Shown here piece after piece: positions 30,959 through 38,644 of a stretch of DNA of 42,708 nt (the first letter of the stretch is position 1; every line of letters starts with the position of its first letter). The stretch spans positions 1 through 42,708 of IMG/VR virus record IMGVR_UViG_3300036715_000385, one strand, 5' to 3'. The notes below the pieces were generated by a model. That model saw only the letters and a program-made list of their open reading frames with translations. It had not been told where the DNA came from and searched no databases. The translations under genes and the position numbers were made by a program. Origin of the DNA: a virus.

Positions 30959-32695
30959 ATGGAATACAAAATAGTATACTCCTTAGAAGAGTTACCTAAC
31001 TTCACCTCAGAACCAGTATTTGCAGACATCGAAACAGATGATTTGTATGGCCCTCTACGTATGATACAATTATACCAACCATCTACTGACCCTATTGTAT
31101 ATATCTATGATATTGCACCCATTGGCTTTAATAGAGCTCAGTACCCTAGTATATATAAAGCCTTAAAAGACTTCTTAATGCCATTACATACTGTATGGTA
31201 CAATTCATCCTACGACTTAGGTACTATGAACATTGCTCCTGACAAGGTAGATGACCTATTCTATGCAGTTAAGAGTGCCTACCCAGAGTTTATGGAGTTT
31301 GGGCTTAAGAAGATAGTTAAGAAGCTTAGATATACTAGAGATATGTATCTAGGCATTAATACTGATGAGGCAGTAAAGGGTTTCTTATTAGGCTCTTATA
31401 TATCAGCACAGGCATATAAGTATGCTGCACTTGATGTATATGCTCTATCACTTATATGGCAGGATACTAAGGTTCAGAATATTGTACAGAATAACCTAGC
31501 CTATAAGGTAGATATGTTATCTCAACACTATGCATTGCAGTATCAGCAGAATGGACTGGTAGTAGATATAGATATGCGTGTTAAGTTCCTAGAAGAGTCT
31601 AAGGCTACAGTAGAGCGTCTAAAGCAGGAGTTTGCCCCGGGGTTTAATCCTAATAGTTTTATACAAGTACGTAAACTACTAGGGATTGAAAAATCAGATA
31701 GTGAGGCATTAATTTCATTTGCTCTTTCAGATAGTCCTATAGCCCATTATGCACGTAACATCATTGACTATAAAAGAGCTCTAAAAGAAGTTAGTTATTT
31801 GAATAGTATTGCCTTTGATAGAATGTATACTAAGTTTAATGTAGCTGGTGCTATTACTGGTAGATTTACCTCTGCTGGTGGCTCATTAGATGATGGGTTT
31901 AATTCTCAGCAGATACCTAAGAAGTTCCAATTGTTATTTAAACAGGATACAGAAGATACTACAGTAATACACCTAGATTACTCTACACTTGAACTACGTT
32001 TAGCATGTGCTATTTATAATGAGCCAGAGATGTATAGACAACTTAAAGAGGGTGAGGACCTACATACATCAATGGCTCTTATGGCATCAGGTAAGAAACT
32101 ACATCCTGATGGATTGTTAGGTTCAGAGTATGTAACTCAATCTGATAAGTTAGGGGGTATGGGAGGAGAGTTCCTTACTGTTCTAGATAGAACTACAGCT
32201 AAATCAATTAACTTTGGGTATGTATTTGGTATGAGTGCTGCTTCATATAAAGAGTATGCGTTCGTTAGTTATGGCGTAGAAGTAACAGATGCTGAGTCAT
32301 TAGTTCTACGTAATGCATATTTCAAGAAATACCCTAACTTCCGTAAGTACCATGACTATGTATGGAATAACTATAAAGACCCTAAGTTTGTATATACTAC
32401 TGCACTAGGTAGAAGGGTTAAGCCTAAGTTAGGTACAGATGGTATTAATGGACCAGTACAGGGCTCAGGGGCTGAGACTACTAAGTTAGCAGTTCACTAC
32501 CTTATTAAAGAATATCCAGAGGCAATCAAGTTAATATTCAACGTTGTGCATGACGCTATTGATTTAAGAGTTCCTAAAGTAGATAAGAAATTATGGTATG
32601 ATAGACTTTCATCCGCTATGGTTAAAGGATGGACTGAGATTAGTAAATGTCCTAATATGCACTTTAAAGATATTCCAATGCCAATAGGAGGCTGA
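30959..32695 (+). CDS. Family-A DNA polymerase with 3'-5' exonuclease (578 aa)
   Basis: It is the replicative polymerase. The exonuclease motifs are I ADIETDD (D23, E25), II WYNSSYD (D86) and III YKYAALD (D159). In the polymerase part there are TGRFTSAGG (300-308), QQIP, motif A HLDYSTLELR (D340), motif B RTTAKSINFGYVFG (R411, K415, F419) and motif C VVHDAI (D532). Motif C has Ala where nearly all family-A enzymes have Glu (HDE). It is shorter than T7 gp5, without an obvious thioredoxin loop. It is the first gene of the coupled pol-MazG-exo-GT-hydroxymethylase operon and has only AAGAATATT before its ATG. Confidence 0.9.
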   Translation: MEYKIVYSLEELPNFTSEPVFADIETDDLYGPLRMIQLYQPSTDPIVYIYDIAPIGFNRAQYPSIYKALKDFLMPLHTVWYNSSYDLGTMNIAPDKVDDLFYAVKSAYPEFMEFGLKKIVKKLRYTRDMYLGINTDEAVKGFLLGSYISAQAYKYAALDVYALSLIWQDTKVQNIVQNNLAYKVDMLSQHYALQYQQNGLVVDIDMRVKFLEESKATVERLKQEFAPGFNPNSFIQVRKLLGIEKSDSEALISFALSDSPIAHYARNIIDYKRALKEVSYLNSIAFDRMYTKFNVAGAITGRFTSAGGSLDDGFNSQQIPKKFQLLFKQDTEDTTVIHLDYSTLELRLACAIYNEPEMYRQLKEGEDLHTSMALMASGKKLHPDGLLGSEYVTQSDKLGGMGGEFLTVLDRTTAKSINFGYVFGMSAASYKEYAFVSYGVEVTDAESLVLRNAYFKKYPNFRKYHDYVWNNYKDPKFVYTTALGRRVKPKLGTDGINGPVQGSGAETTKLAVHYLIKEYPEAIKLIFNVVHDAIDLRVPKVDKKLWYDRLSSAMVKGWTEISKCPNMHFKDIPMPIGG

Positions 32696-32696
32696 T

Positions 32697-32972
32697 ATGT
32701 TTGTACATACCGATTTATATAAGAAAGCAGTAGAAAAGTTTGGTAAAGAGCATCAGCTTATAGTTACCTTTGGAGAGTTATCAGAGTGTTCATCTGAAAT
32801 AGCTAGGCATATTCTACCATATAGAGTACATAATGAGCAAGACTTAATAGATGAATTAGCTGATGTATGTATTATGATGGCACAAATGAAAGTTGTATAC
32901 GGCGAAGAGTTAATTAAAGCAATAAATAGAAAACTTATAAAACTTAAAGGACACATAGATGGAGTGGGTTGA
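32697..32972 (+). CDS. MazG-like nucleotide pyrophosphohydrolase (91 aa)
   Basis: It is an all-alpha NTP-pyrophosphatase. The metal-binding acids are in TFGELSECSSEIAR (E27, E30) and DLIDELADVCIM (E53, D56), with a final helix YGEELIKAINRKLIKL. The length is that of a single MazG unit. It starts 1 nt after the polymerase and overlaps the exonuclease by 14 nt. T4 uses a dCTPase of the same broad superfamily (gp56) to remove dCTP so that only hydroxymethyl-dCTP enters DNA. The partnership with the hydroxymethylase here suggests the same duty, though (p)ppGpp or dUTP are alternatives. Confidence 0.8.
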   Translation: MFVHTDLYKKAVEKFGKEHQLIVTFGELSECSSEIARHILPYRVHNEQDLIDELADVCIMMAQMKVVYGEELIKAINRKLIKLKGHIDGVG

Positions 32973-33849
32973 TATTAACTTAACAGCACAAGGGAATATA
33001 TGTGAGCCTAAGAACTCTAAAATTGCTTTGATTGATGCGGATACTATTATAGTAGGAGCTTGTAGTACTTGTGAGTATTATGAGGAACTTTTGCCTAGGT
33101 ATATGTATAATGATGAGGAGTGGGATAGTATAACATCCGAAGAGGGATATGACCCTATTACTAATATGATTGCATATATAGATATTGCAGAGGCCTATGC
33201 ACATGCTATGAACCGAATTGAAATGATTATGCAAGAAACTGGGTGTGCTGATTTTGAACTACACTTTACTGGCGGTAGAAAGTCATTTAGGTATACTATA
33301 GTAGCAGATAATTATAAGGCCAATAGACAGGTTGAAGGTGTTAGAACCATTTATGGAATTTGGCCTCTTAAGCAAGAGTTTCTACAGAAGCATGCTGGTA
33401 AGGCGTTCTTAAATGAGGAGTATGAGGCTGATGACGCTGTAGTAACATTAAAGAAGTTCCACCCAGATAAGTATATTCTATGCGCAGTAGATAAAGACGT
33501 TTTATACTCTCTACCCGGTAGACACTTTAATTACTACTCTAGTCTTAAGTATGGTATACAGATGAAGTTTATTGAAGTAGATGAGGATGTAGCATTAAAG
33601 CACCACTATCGTCAATGCCTTACAGGTGATGCTGGAGATAATATCATTGGTCTTAAAGGAATAGGACCTAAGACTGCAGATAAGTTATTAGCTAATTGTA
33701 CAACCCATCAAGAATGTTGGAATGTAGTAGTTGAGCAATATGCTTTAAAAGGTCGTGATGAATTAGATGCTATAACTAATATGAGATTAGCCAATATGCA
33801 ACAACTAAATGAGAATATGGAGGTAGTGTTATGGAAACCTTCTTTATAG
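32959..33849 (+). CDS. 5'-3' exonuclease / flap endonuclease (296 aa)
   Basis: The motifs of the FEN / T7 gp6 family are SKIALIDADTIIVG (first Asp pair), DNYKANR (bridge region), EEYEADDAV (metal site 1), CAVDKDVLYS (metal site 2) and the H3TH segment LTGDAGDNIIGLKGIGPKTA. Its job would be removal of RNA primers and host-DNA breakdown or processing of concatemers. It overlaps MazG at the start and the glucosyltransferase-like gene by 19 nt at the end. An ATG further in would remove the first 23 residues, which are less conserved. Confidence 0.87.
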   Translation: MEWVDINLTAQGNICEPKNSKIALIDADTIIVGACSTCEYYEELLPRYMYNDEEWDSITSEEGYDPITNMIAYIDIAEAYAHAMNRIEMIMQETGCADFELHFTGGRKSFRYTIVADNYKANRQVEGVRTIYGIWPLKQEFLQKHAGKAFLNEEYEADDAVVTLKKFHPDKYILCAVDKDVLYSLPGRHFNYYSSLKYGIQMKFIEVDEDVALKHHYRQCLTGDAGDNIIGLKGIGPKTADKLLANCTTHQECWNVVVEQYALKGRDELDAITNMRLANMQQLNENMEVVLWKPSL

Positions 33850-34853
33850 TAAGTCTATCAAAGCATCGCATAGATGAGCTATTAGCTGACTTATGTGAGC
33901 AGGCTCTAGTATCAGTCGGTGCAACCGTACATAGACGTCTCCCAGAGCCTAGTGAACTAGGAACTATGTTTGTATTTAATGGGGTATATGACAGTAAAGA
34001 TAAGTGGTGTAGAGAAGTAGTAAAGGCTATGAAACATACTACTACATACTATTTCATAGACGATATAACTACTGATATACCTGAAGAGGTTGACTATATA
34101 GTTTCACAGTTTACTAATGGGCATCCTCTACAAGATATTGGAAAGTATTCATATATGCAGATATCAGCTCTTGGTAGCCTATTACCAACTTATAACTCAC
34201 CTATTAAAGAGTATGACTATGTATACTGGGGTCACTACAAGGAAGAGCGTAGAGAGCAATACTTAGAGAACATACCTAACCATCCATCTACGTTGATAAT
34301 AGGTGATATTGATGAATGGTCACATAATGGTTTTTCTAGTTGTAGCTACTCTCCATACTCACGAAATATGGATAAGTTATATTCTACTATATCTAAGGGT
34401 AGAAGAACATCTGTATTTGGAGATAAGTACCATAATGGTGTTAATATTCCATTAAGAATTTATGAGGGTATTGCGTGTGGCTTATCAGTAGATATTGACA
34501 AAGACTTATTAGGAAGCCAAGACTTCCCTAAACTATATACAGAAAAGGAACTAGGAACAATGTTAGTAAACACTCAAGCTGAACATACTACTACGTGTGC
34601 AACAACTATATTAGCAGAAAGAGCTAAACTATATGGCTCTTATAAAGGAGGTGTAGACTGTAGAGCATCTATACTAAATGCACTTAAAGGTAAGTATTCA
34701 GAAACCCACTCTACTGAAATGCCTACTGAGTTAGTTGTTATGTTTAGTGACCTTGCATTAAAGCTTATGCGTATTGCATCTGACCCTACCCATATAGATA
34801 GTTATGTAGACCTAGAGGGGTATTCTAAACTTATTAAGGAGTCACAATGCTAA
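33831..34853 (+). CDS. Beta-glucosyltransferase-like DNA glycosyltransferase (340 aa)
   Basis: The GT-B fold pattern follows T4 beta-glucosyltransferase (351 aa). TYYFIDDIT (D77/D78) matches the YYLFTDIR region with the catalytic Asp. YVYWGHYKEERRE (133-142) matches YGGSFRSGQRE, which binds the UDP phosphates. FGDKYHNGVNIPLRIYEGIA (196-215) matches the GDKxYNDNFITLRVWETMA site with its Arg and Glu (here R209, E212). The predicted reaction is glucose transfer from UDP-glucose onto 5-hydroxymethylcytosine in DNA. It overlaps the exonuclease (19 nt) and the hydroxymethylase (7 nt). The sugar and linkage are not readable from sequence. The alignment is from memory of the T4 protein. Confidence 0.72.
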   Translation: METFFIVSLSKHRIDELLADLCEQALVSVGATVHRRLPEPSELGTMFVFNGVYDSKDKWCREVVKAMKHTTTYYFIDDITTDIPEEVDYIVSQFTNGHPLQDIGKYSYMQISALGSLLPTYNSPIKEYDYVYWGHYKEERREQYLENIPNHPSTLIIGDIDEWSHNGFSSCSYSPYSRNMDKLYSTISKGRRTSVFGDKYHNGVNIPLRIYEGIACGLSVDIDKDLLGSQDFPKLYTEKELGTMLVNTQAEHTTTCATTILAERAKLYGSYKGGVDCRASILNALKGKYSETHSTEMPTELVVMFSDLALKLMRIASDPTHIDSYVDLEGYSKLIKESQC

Positions 34854-35476
34854 GAGTAAATGATATCCGTGAGATGCTTAAAGATGCTCCAGTAAACGAG
34901 GATGGGTTAAAAGAGATTATAGGTGCTTCATTTATTGCGGACGAAGAGTCAATATTTGGTGAAGTTAATTATGACTATGTGCGCAGAGAGATAGAGTGGT
35001 ATCTATCAATGTCATTAAATGTAAATGAAATGGAAGCTCCAGTACCTACTATATGGAAGAATATTGCTAATGAAGATGGGATGATTAACTCTAACTATGG
35101 GTGGTGTGTATTCTCTAAAGAGAATGGTAGTCAATACCTACACGTACTTAGTAAGTTAATAAGTAACCCAAATAGTAGACAGGCTTCTATTATCTACAAT
35201 AGACCATCTATACACGAAGAAGCTGGTAAAGACTTCATTTGTACTAATGCTGTTACATACAACATTAGAGATGGTAAATTACACGTAGTGGTACAGATGC
35301 GCTCTAATGATGCTGTGTTTGGGTATAAGAATGATTATGCTTGGCAGAAGTATCTACAGCATAGGATAGCCTATGAATTGGATGTAGGAATAGGTGATAT
35401 TGTATGGCAGGTAGTATCATTACATATCTATCCAAGACATTTCGATTTATTATATAAAGAGAAATCTCTATTATAA
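34847..35476 (+). CDS. dCMP hydroxymethylase, T4 gp42-like (209 aa)
   Basis: It is a thymidylate-synthase-fold enzyme that adds a hydroxymethyl group to dCMP using methylene-THF. It is close to T4 gp42 throughout: EIIGASFIADEESIFGEVNY, NSNYGWCVFS, the substrate site NSRQASIIYNRPS (R111), the catalytic Cys in KDFICTN (C132), MRSNDAVFGYKNDYAWQKYL (R152, S153) and SLHIYPRHFDL (H193, Y195). D163 stands where thymidylate synthase has Asn177 and where T4 gp42 has Asp179, which marks dCMP rather than dUMP as substrate. The C-terminus is about 20 residues shorter than gp42. It is the last gene of the coupled operon. Confidence 0.9.
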   Translation: MLRVNDIREMLKDAPVNEDGLKEIIGASFIADEESIFGEVNYDYVRREIEWYLSMSLNVNEMEAPVPTIWKNIANEDGMINSNYGWCVFSKENGSQYLHVLSKLISNPNSRQASIIYNRPSIHEEAGKDFICTNAVTYNIRDGKLHVVVQMRSNDAVFGYKNDYAWQKYLQHRIAYELDVGIGDIVWQVVSLHIYPRHFDLLYKEKSLL

Positions 35477-35574
35477 TCATTTTAAGATAGATAGAGATGA
35501 TTATTTATCTTTAGATATAGAAATATCATCTTAATATTATCGACCTCCTTAGAGGCTTATATGGATTTAAGAAA
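35475..35574 (-). repeat. Dispersed structured element, copy C (inverted)
   Basis: Read on the minus strand it has the same two blocks as copies A and B in the same order, with the first block extended to TTCTTAAAGATTTCTTAAAT as in A. The middle again differs but keeps GATGAT/ATCATC and ATTT/AAAT pairing. It begins at the stop codon of the hydroxymethylase, so its sense relative to transcription is opposite to copies A and B. Confidence 0.85.
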
Positions 35575-35625
35575 TCTTTAAGAATTTATTAATCTATATT
35601 TAATTAAATTTAAGATATAATAAAT

Positions 35626-35631
35626 CAAAGG
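35626..35631 (+). promoter_or_regulatory. Promoter P5
   Basis: TATAAT is preceded by the family's A/T tract (TTTAATTAAATTTAAGA) but without the TG of the other four. It lies 8 nt upstream of the ATG of the 73-aa HTH gene, over AAAGGAG. A near-leaderless transcript for that gene would follow. Confidence 0.55.
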
Positions 35632-35638
35632 AGAAATA

Positions 35639-35860
35639 ATGACAATTAATAACGCAATGATTAAACTACTTAATGAGGGTAGTACTAGAATAGAGATAGC
35701 AGATACACTAGGTGTTAGTCCTGCTTTAATATCTACTTGGATAAATAAGGATAATGACTTTGTCCCTAGACTTAACCTAGCTAGGAAGATTTACCATAAC
35801 TATGGTATAGTTATTTACCCGTATGCTAAGAATGCAGTGGCTGAGTCTTATAAGGACTAA
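35639..35860 (+). CDS. Cro/XRE-like helix-turn-helix protein (73 aa)
   Basis: Residues 5-32 (AMIKLLNEGSTRIEIADTLG and VSPALISTWINKD) form a classical helix-turn-helix with recognition helix SPALISTWINK. The remainder is short and basic or aromatic. AAAGGAG precedes the ATG. It is a transcriptional regulator or a DNA-binding partner of the SNF2 protein that starts 1 nt later. No lysogeny genes are near it, so a repressor of a prophage switch is unlikely. Confidence 0.72.
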   Translation: MTINNAMIKLLNEGSTRIEIADTLGVSPALISTWINKDNDFVPRLNLARKIYHNYGIVIYPYAKNAVAESYKD

Positions 35861-35861
35861 T

Positions 35862-37046
35862 ATGGTACCTTACCAACATCAAATTAACATAGCTGAGGAA
35901 GCTCTTGCTATACTTAGGGAGTATGGACTAGTCTATCTCAGCATGGAAGAAAGAACGGGTAAGACACTTACATCAATACTCATGGCTGAGGATAGTACAG
36001 CTAAGAACATCTTGGTAGTGACTAAGAAGAAGGCATTGGATGGGTGGAATGATACACTAGCCAAGTTTAAACATACTAAGAACTACACAGTGACCAACTA
36101 CCATCAGGTAGGTAAGGTAGTTGGTTCATTCGACTTAATTATTTTGGATGAAGCACATAGCTATCTATCAGCTTATCCAAAGACTGGAAAGATTTGGAAG
36201 GATGTGTATTATATCACTAAGAGATTACCTATCATATATCTATCAGCAACTCCTAGTGCACAAGGATATCAACTACTATTTAATCAGCTTAGACTATCAT
36301 TTTGGACACCTTGGAAGTATAAGAACTTCTATGAATGGTTTAGAGTATATGGAGTACCTAGTATGGTTAGAACATCTTATGGACTTCAAGAAACATATAG
36401 CAAGTGTAAAGAGTCTACGTATGATAGTGTTAGTCACCTATTCATATCCTACACTAGGGAGGAGTTAGAGTTCGACCATGAGCCTAATGACGTTCTACAC
36501 TATGTAACGTTGGATGATAATACTAGGGGTATGTATAACTCAGCTATGAAGGATGAGATGCTTAAGATATGTGGTGAATTAACTATACCTCTTGATAGTG
36601 TAATGAAGCTTAGAACAGCTCTACATATGTTAGAGGGTGGGGTAGCTAAGATGGGAGATGATTATATACAGCTTGTGAACCATGAGAAGATTGATGCCAT
36701 ACTTAAGGACTTTGGGGACTCTCCACAGTTAGTTATAATGTATCAATACATAGCAGAGGGATTAAAGCTTAAATCACGGTTTAAGAAGGCTTTGATACTT
36801 CAAGCAACTAGCTATGCTGAGGGTATTGATTTGAGTATGTATAAACATCTTGTGGTATATTCAATGGACTTTAGTAGTGCTAGACACTCACAGAGACGTG
36901 CAAGACAGGCTAATAAGAATAGAGATAGTGCAATTGATGTACACTTCTATCTTGTTAAGGGAGGTATTAGTGAGCAAGTATATACTACAGTTGCTAAGAA
37001 TAAACAGAACTATATTGATAAGTATTTTAAGAGGGAAATGATATGA
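35862..37046 (+). CDS. SF2 / SNF2-like helicase (394 aa)
   Basis: The motifs are Q-like PYQHQINIAEEAL, I SMEERTGKTLTS, II IILDEAHS, III IIYLSATPS, V ILQATSYAEGIDLS and VI HSQRRARQANK. The middle contains the usual SNF2 insertion region. ATG 35862 (MVPYQHQ) is preferred over an upstream in-frame ATG at 35823 because it follows the HTH stop with AAGGA in place. The protein may act in branch migration or chromatin-type remodelling of DNA, like T4 UvsW. It overlaps the ligase start as ATGA. Confidence 0.82.
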   Translation: MVPYQHQINIAEEALAILREYGLVYLSMEERTGKTLTSILMAEDSTAKNILVVTKKKALDGWNDTLAKFKHTKNYTVTNYHQVGKVVGSFDLIILDEAHSYLSAYPKTGKIWKDVYYITKRLPIIYLSATPSAQGYQLLFNQLRLSFWTPWKYKNFYEWFRVYGVPSMVRTSYGLQETYSKCKESTYDSVSHLFISYTREELEFDHEPNDVLHYVTLDDNTRGMYNSAMKDEMLKICGELTIPLDSVMKLRTALHMLEGGVAKMGDDYIQLVNHEKIDAILKDFGDSPQLVIMYQYIAEGLKLKSRFKKALILQATSYAEGIDLSMYKHLVVYSMDFSSARHSQRRARQANKNRDSAIDVHFYLVKGGISEQVYTTVAKNKQNYIDKYFKREMI

Positions 37047-37876
37047 ATAAAGCACTAGACTATAATGGGCTATTAGAGGCTCATAAGGATAAAAAGCTTC
37101 TTAAGAAGAACCTTAACTTCCCATTATGGGCTGAAATAAAGTATGATGGCAACTACGTGTCTGTGAAGGTTCAGGACGGCAATGTTACGTTCATAACAAG
37201 TGGTAACCTATCGTACACACATACTGATGCCCATCCATTCTCTACTATATTAGATGGAGTCTATCTAGCTGAGAGGATTCATGGTGATGGTAAGTTAGGA
37301 GATAGAGTACGATGTAACCTAACTGGACCAAAGAACAATCAGAAGAGCACTGGGCATAACTATATTATTCACGACTGGTTACCAATTAATGACTGGGTTG
37401 AGGGTTATACTATTATGGACTACTCATCAAGAGTTATAAATATACCTAAAGAGTATTCTCCAATAGGTAAGATGATATATACTCACGATGAGCTAGATGA
37501 GTACCTAAAGACTGTGTGTAATAAAGGGTATGAAGGATTAATGCTTAAACAGCTTGACTGGAAGTGGAAACGTACATCGTCAAGAACTGTAGACCTATGT
37601 AAGTATAAGAAACGTAGAACAGCAGACCTACTATGTACAGATGCAACAGAAGGAGAAGGTAAGTACGTAGGTAAGATAGGAGCATTAGTACTACAAGATA
37701 GTATTGGGCGTATTGTGAGTGTAGGTAGTGGTCTATCTGATACTGATAGAGCTAAATCACCTACCACATATATAGGTAAGGTTATAGAGATTGAGTATGA
37801 GCAAATCATAGACACCTATATTCAACCTACCTTTATTCAAGTAAGGGATGATAAGGATGATTTACACATTGACTGA
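37043..37876 (+). CDS. ATP-dependent DNA ligase (277 aa)
   Basis: It is a small phage ligase that seals nicks after primer removal. The motifs are I EIKYDGNYV (adenylated Lys33), a middle LDGVYLAERIHGDGKLGDRV (motif III region), IV KGYEGLMLKQLDWKW and V VDLCKYKKRRTADLLC. The C-terminal OB domain starts near residue 205. The length is at the short end for T7-type ligases (about 359), so the OB fold is small. It belongs to a coupled set with the SNF2 helicase and lies 10 nt before a 45-aa frame. Confidence 0.85.
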   Translation: MNKALDYNGLLEAHKDKKLLKKNLNFPLWAEIKYDGNYVSVKVQDGNVTFITSGNLSYTHTDAHPFSTILDGVYLAERIHGDGKLGDRVRCNLTGPKNNQKSTGHNYIIHDWLPINDWVEGYTIMDYSSRVINIPKEYSPIGKMIYTHDELDEYLKTVCNKGYEGLMLKQLDWKWKRTSSRTVDLCKYKKRRTADLLCTDATEGEGKYVGKIGALVLQDSIGRIVSVGSGLSDTDRAKSPTTYIGKVIEIEYEQIIDTYIQPTFIQVRDDKDDLHID

Positions 37877-37886
37877 GATTAGAGAG

Positions 37887-38024
37887 ATGCAACTACACTG
37901 TATTAAACAACTCATAGAGCTTATAAAAAGTAATCCAAAGTGTGTTAGATTCATAGGTAGTTGTGAAGAAGAAATAGTATGGAGGAAGCATGTGTTTAAT
38001 AATCCAAAGGAAGTACAGATATGA
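37887..38024 (+). CDS. Small protein, unknown (45 aa)
   Basis: ATG 37887 lies 11 nt after the ligase stop. The stop overlaps the nuclease start as ATGA, so it is coupled to it. The sequence begins MQLHCIKQLIELIKSNPKCV and ends with KHVFNNPKEVQI. There are Cys at residues 5, 19 and 25, which might hold a metal. No family is recognised. Confidence 0.55.
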   Translation: MQLHCIKQLIELIKSNPKCVRFIGSCEEEIVWRKHVFNNPKEVQI

Positions 38025-38305
38025 GTGAACAAGACTATCAGAAGAAGATTATAAAGTACCTAGAGAGTGAAGGTGCTTATGTTGTTAAGGTTATAGCAGT
38101 GAGTAAGAAGGGTGTACCTGATGTCATAGCTTGTTATAACGGGCACTTCATTGGTATAGAGGTTAAGAAACCTGAGACTCGCAACCATACATCAGAACTA
38201 CAAAAGCACAACATAGTGCTTATTAGGAGTGCTGGAGGAATAGCTATGGTTGCTTGTATGGTTGATGAGGTTCGAGATGTTATCAACTCGCTTAAAACAG
38301 TATAA
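38021..38305 (+). CDS. VRR-NUC nuclease (94 aa)
   Basis: This is the minimal PD-(D/E)xK nuclease of the VRR-NUC family: a start helix SEQDYQKKIIKYLESEGA, then KGVPDVIACYNGHFIGIEVK with D34, E47 and K49, and ending TSELQKHNIVLIRSAGGIAM. Phage members act on branched DNA, so it is the likely Holliday-junction or replication-intermediate resolvase in place of T7 gp3. Start and stop overlap neighbouring frames. Confidence 0.85.
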   Translation: MSEQDYQKKIIKYLESEGAYVVKVIAVSKKGVPDVIACYNGHFIGIEVKKPETRNHTSELQKHNIVLIRSAGGIAMVACMVDEVRDVINSLKTV

Positions 38306-38480
38306 TAACACATCAGGATATAGAGGAGTATTTAGGTCAGGTAATAGGTGGATAGCTAGAGTTAGCAATAATAATACTAGGAACTATCTAGGTACATTTA
38401 ATACAGCTGAAGAAGCTAATGAAAGGATTTTAGAATGGAAGTTTTGTTTGAACAAACGTATTTGTCTGGACGTGTACTAA
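38277..38480 (+). CDS. Orphan AP2-type DNA-binding protein (67 aa)
   Basis: NTSGYRGVFRSGNRWIARVS followed by NNNTRNYLGTFNTAEEAN is the three-strand AP2/ERF fold as found at the C-terminus of phage HNH homing endonucleases. No HNH part is present. ATG 38277 has GAGG 6 nt upstream. Two further in-frame ATGs lie at 38250 and 38265. It overlaps the nuclease gene end by 29 nt. It could be a remnant of a homing endonuclease or a small DNA-binding factor. Confidence 0.65.
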   Translation: MLSTRLKQYNNTSGYRGVFRSGNRWIARVSNNNTRNYLGTFNTAEEANERILEWKFCLNKRICLDVY

Positions 38481-38644
38481 CGTTAGATGGTGAATGGGTA
38501 GTGCAGTTTGGAGTTTTAGGTGGAAAGACGGTAGAGCTATTATTTGATAAAGAGATAGATGCTAAAGTTATGTATGCTGAGTTAGAGAAGAAGTATCTTG
38601 AAGCTCTAAATAAGCTTCAAGAGGTAGTTATTTCTTTAGCTTAG
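38435..38644 (+). CDS. Small protein at the end of the rightward arm (69 aa)
   Basis: A beta-rich first half (EVLFEQTYLSGRVLTLDGEW, VVQFGVLGGKTVELLF) precedes a C-terminal helix with coiled-coil character (AELEKKYLEALNKLQEVV). AAAGGA precedes the ATG. It overlaps the AP2 gene by 46 nt and converges with the Lys-rich leftward gene by 17 nt. The function is unknown. Confidence 0.6.
   Translation: MEVLFEQTYLSGRVLTLDGEWVVQFGVLGGKTVELLFDKEIDAKVMYAELEKKYLEALNKLQEVVISLA

Noticed and set aside
34847-35476. Ordinary thymidylate synthase
   Set aside because: The position of the specificity Asn is Asp163, and the sequence follows T4 dCMP hydroxymethylase throughout, including the NDYAWQKY stretch. It also lacks the length of ThyA.
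35639-35860. Lysogeny repressor
   Set aside because: It is an HTH protein without a dimer domain, with no integrase, excisionase or divergent Cro-type partner nearby.
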